From: Nitrospira sp.
GTDB taxonomy: Bacteria > Nitrospirota > Nitrospiria > Nitrospirales > Nitrospiraceae
Assembly: GCA_015904045.1 (NCBI GenBank)
Contig: JABMDG010000045.1
Coordinates: 1-7,519, forward strand
Direction: 5' to 3'
Length of the DNA stretch: 7,519 nucleotides
In this document: positions 6,278-7,519 of the stretch, piece by piece
Layout: every line of letters begins with the position of its first letter
How positions within the stretch are numbered: position 1 is the stretch's first letter
Position numbers and translations under genes: made by a program
Notes under the pieces: model-generated
Seen by the model: the letters and a program-made list of their open reading frames with translations, nothing else
Database searches by the model: none
What the model was told of the DNA's origin: nothing

Positions 6278-7519
6278 CTAGTTGAGCGGAGGTACCACTC
6301 CCGCGAACGTCAGCATGTCGGTAATACGAAAGTCTCCGGGCGTTGCGGCCGGCAGCACCGGAGTCCAGCCCGGTTGCGCGGCCAGGTAGGAAGATTCGTC
6401 CGCTTTCAACAGGCCGACGAACACTTCACCGACAATGCGGCCTCCGACCGGCCCCAGGCGAAGCCCATCTTCCATGAGTTCCGCCTCTTTCAGAATATAA
6501 AACCACAGCGGCGTGCGCTTCTCCATACCGAACGGCGTGAGCATGTCCAATTGCACGGCGCTCAGGGCCGGAACGCCCATTCTCCGGGCGATCGCCTGGC
6601 CTGACGGGATTCCGAAATTGACGTGGCGCATGAGATTCCGCGACGCCAGCGATTGGACTCCGTCGGACGGAAGACCCGGGGCCGGCCCACGCGAACCTGG
6701 AAGCAGCATCACCACGCTGGACAGTTTGGAGTCGATCTTCTTGTTCGGACGGAAGTTGCCGTCGCCGAAATTGAAGAACGTTTGCCAATCGACGAACCGG
6801 CGCGCTGCACGCTTTCCGCCGCGGAGGTCGATGGGGTCGGGGTCATTGGGGTCCTGCGTATCGTCGAAGAGAAATGCAAAGAATGGCTGGCCTCCATCCG
6901 GGCCGAAATTCAACCGATAACTCGGGCGAATTTGTGAATGGCCGAAGCGGTAGGCGGCGACTGAGAACTCGATGGGAAGTTGCGGATTCCGTAACCGCTT
7001 GTCCCGTCGACCGTCGAAGGTATCGTATGCCCGATAGTAGCGAAGTCCTTTCTGGAGAATGTCATCAAGACGCGCTTGTCCGATCGTCAACGGGAGAAAT
7101 TCGTGCACGATGATCCATTGATAATGCCAGCGGACCTGACGCTGCGCCATCTTGAAGATCTGCTCGGGCGATTTGCCGGCATTGGCGGAATCTGCGCGCA
7201 GCTGGTCGACCACGGCGTTATGAAAACGCAGCATCGCCAAGTGGAACTGAGCGAGGACCACATGTTCGTCGTTTCGGCTGTCTCCCAAAACGGCGTTATT
7301 GCCGGCGTCACGGGGAAGGTCGAATCGGACGGCTCCCTTGCGAGAGACAAACTCCGAGCCCGGAATGGCTTCTATGCGCAGCTTGATGTCGCCCGAACTC
7401 GTGTCATACAACTCCGGCGACCCGTCGGGCCCATCACCGTACACGCTGTCTAAATCAAATGCCGCGGTGCGAAAGTTGGTCGTACGCCCGGGGTTGCTGG
7501 GTGCGAGCAACGGGGATCT
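6278..7519 (-). CDS. Animal-type haem peroxidase, N-terminus beyond window edge
   Basis: The frame is open to the right edge, giving 413 residues with a TAG at 6278-6280. The internal TTG at 7510 is not the start. Matches to the An_peroxidase superfamily (myeloperoxidase-like fold), numbered from the edge, are: FDLDSVYGDG (21-30), GDSRNDEHVVLAQFHLAMLR followed by FHN (79-101), YRFGHS (190-195) with proximal haem His194, and RNLMRHVNFGIPSG (294-307). Arg82 and Glu85 align with myeloperoxidase Arg239 and Glu242 (R-x-x-E; the Glu forms a haem ester in mammalian enzymes). Asn295 aligns with Asn421, which supports the proximal His. The distal His and any signal peptide lie outside the window. The C-terminal GDFRITDMLTFAGVV end resembles bacterial members. 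The expected activity is peroxide-dependent oxidation of halide or organic substrates. Physiological substrate and export cannot be judged here. The gene is convergent with the pseudouridine synthase gene. Confidence 0.93.
   Translation of the reverse strand, partial: RSPLLAPSNPGRTTNFRTAAFDLDSVYGDGPDGSPELYDTSSGDIKLRIEAIPGSEFVSRKGAVRFDLPRDAGNNAVLGDSRNDEHVVLAQFHLAMLRFHNAVVDQLRADSANAGKSPEQIFKMAQRQVRWHYQWIIVHEFLPLTIGQARLDDILQKGLRYYRAYDTFDGRRDKRLRNPQLPIEFSVAAYRFGHSQIRPSYRLNFGPDGGQPFFAFLFDDTQDPNDPDPIDLRGGKRAARRFVDWQTFFNFGDGNFRPNKKIDSKLSSVVMLLPGSRGPAPGLPSDGVQSLASRNLMRHVNFGIPSGQAIARRMGVPALSAVQLDMLTPFGMEKRTPLWFYILKEAELMEDGLRLGPVGGRIVGEVFVGLLKADESSYLAAQPGWTPVLPAATPGDFRITDMLTFAGVVPPLN

Overview
The window reads as ordinary chromosomal DNA of a Gram-negative bacterium. 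GC is moderately high (about 55-60% by eye), and two predicted lipoproteins indicate a double-membraned envelope. The gene set and protein wording remind me of Nitrospira-type (Nitrospirota) genomes. That assignment is an inference from memory, not a search result. I see no mobile elements, CRISPR array, tRNA or rRNA.

Layout: (1) Bases 1-1779, plus strand: the last three quarters of chorismate synthase (aroC), then 51 bases later an RNase HI gene. The RNase HI frame runs on without a stop into a P-loop ABC ATPase that has lost its central part. (2) Bases 1809-3797, minus strand: a compact three-gene operon. In transcription order it encodes a DUF2959-type lipoprotein, a YpfJ-like membrane-anchored zinc metallopeptidase and a FUN14-family membrane protein; the last two overlap by 4 bases (ATGA). 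(3) Bases 3798-4170: an intergenic stretch with a strong hairpin. (4) Bases 4171-5193, minus strand: a coiled-coil OmpA/MotB-type peptidoglycan-binding lipoprotein. (5) Bases 5194-5488: the divergent promoter region. (6) Bases 5489-6121, plus strand: an RluE-type 23S rRNA pseudouridine synthase. (7) Bases 6122-6277: a convergent intergenic gap with a hairpin. (8) Bases 6278-7519, minus strand: the C-terminal part of an animal-type (An_peroxidase) haem peroxidase that runs off the right edge.

Functionally this is a mixture of housekeeping genes (aromatic amino acid synthesis, RNA/DNA hybrid removal, rRNA modification) and cell-envelope genes (peptidoglycan-tethering lipoprotein, membrane peptidase operon). 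The most unusual object is the RNase HI-ABC fusion. All five RNase HI catalytic residues are kept. The ABC half has only Walker A plus the extreme C-terminus, joined in frame where about half the domain should be. I found no convincing new multi-gene defence or mobile system. The strongest leads are this chimera and the DUF2959-peptidase-FUN14 operon.
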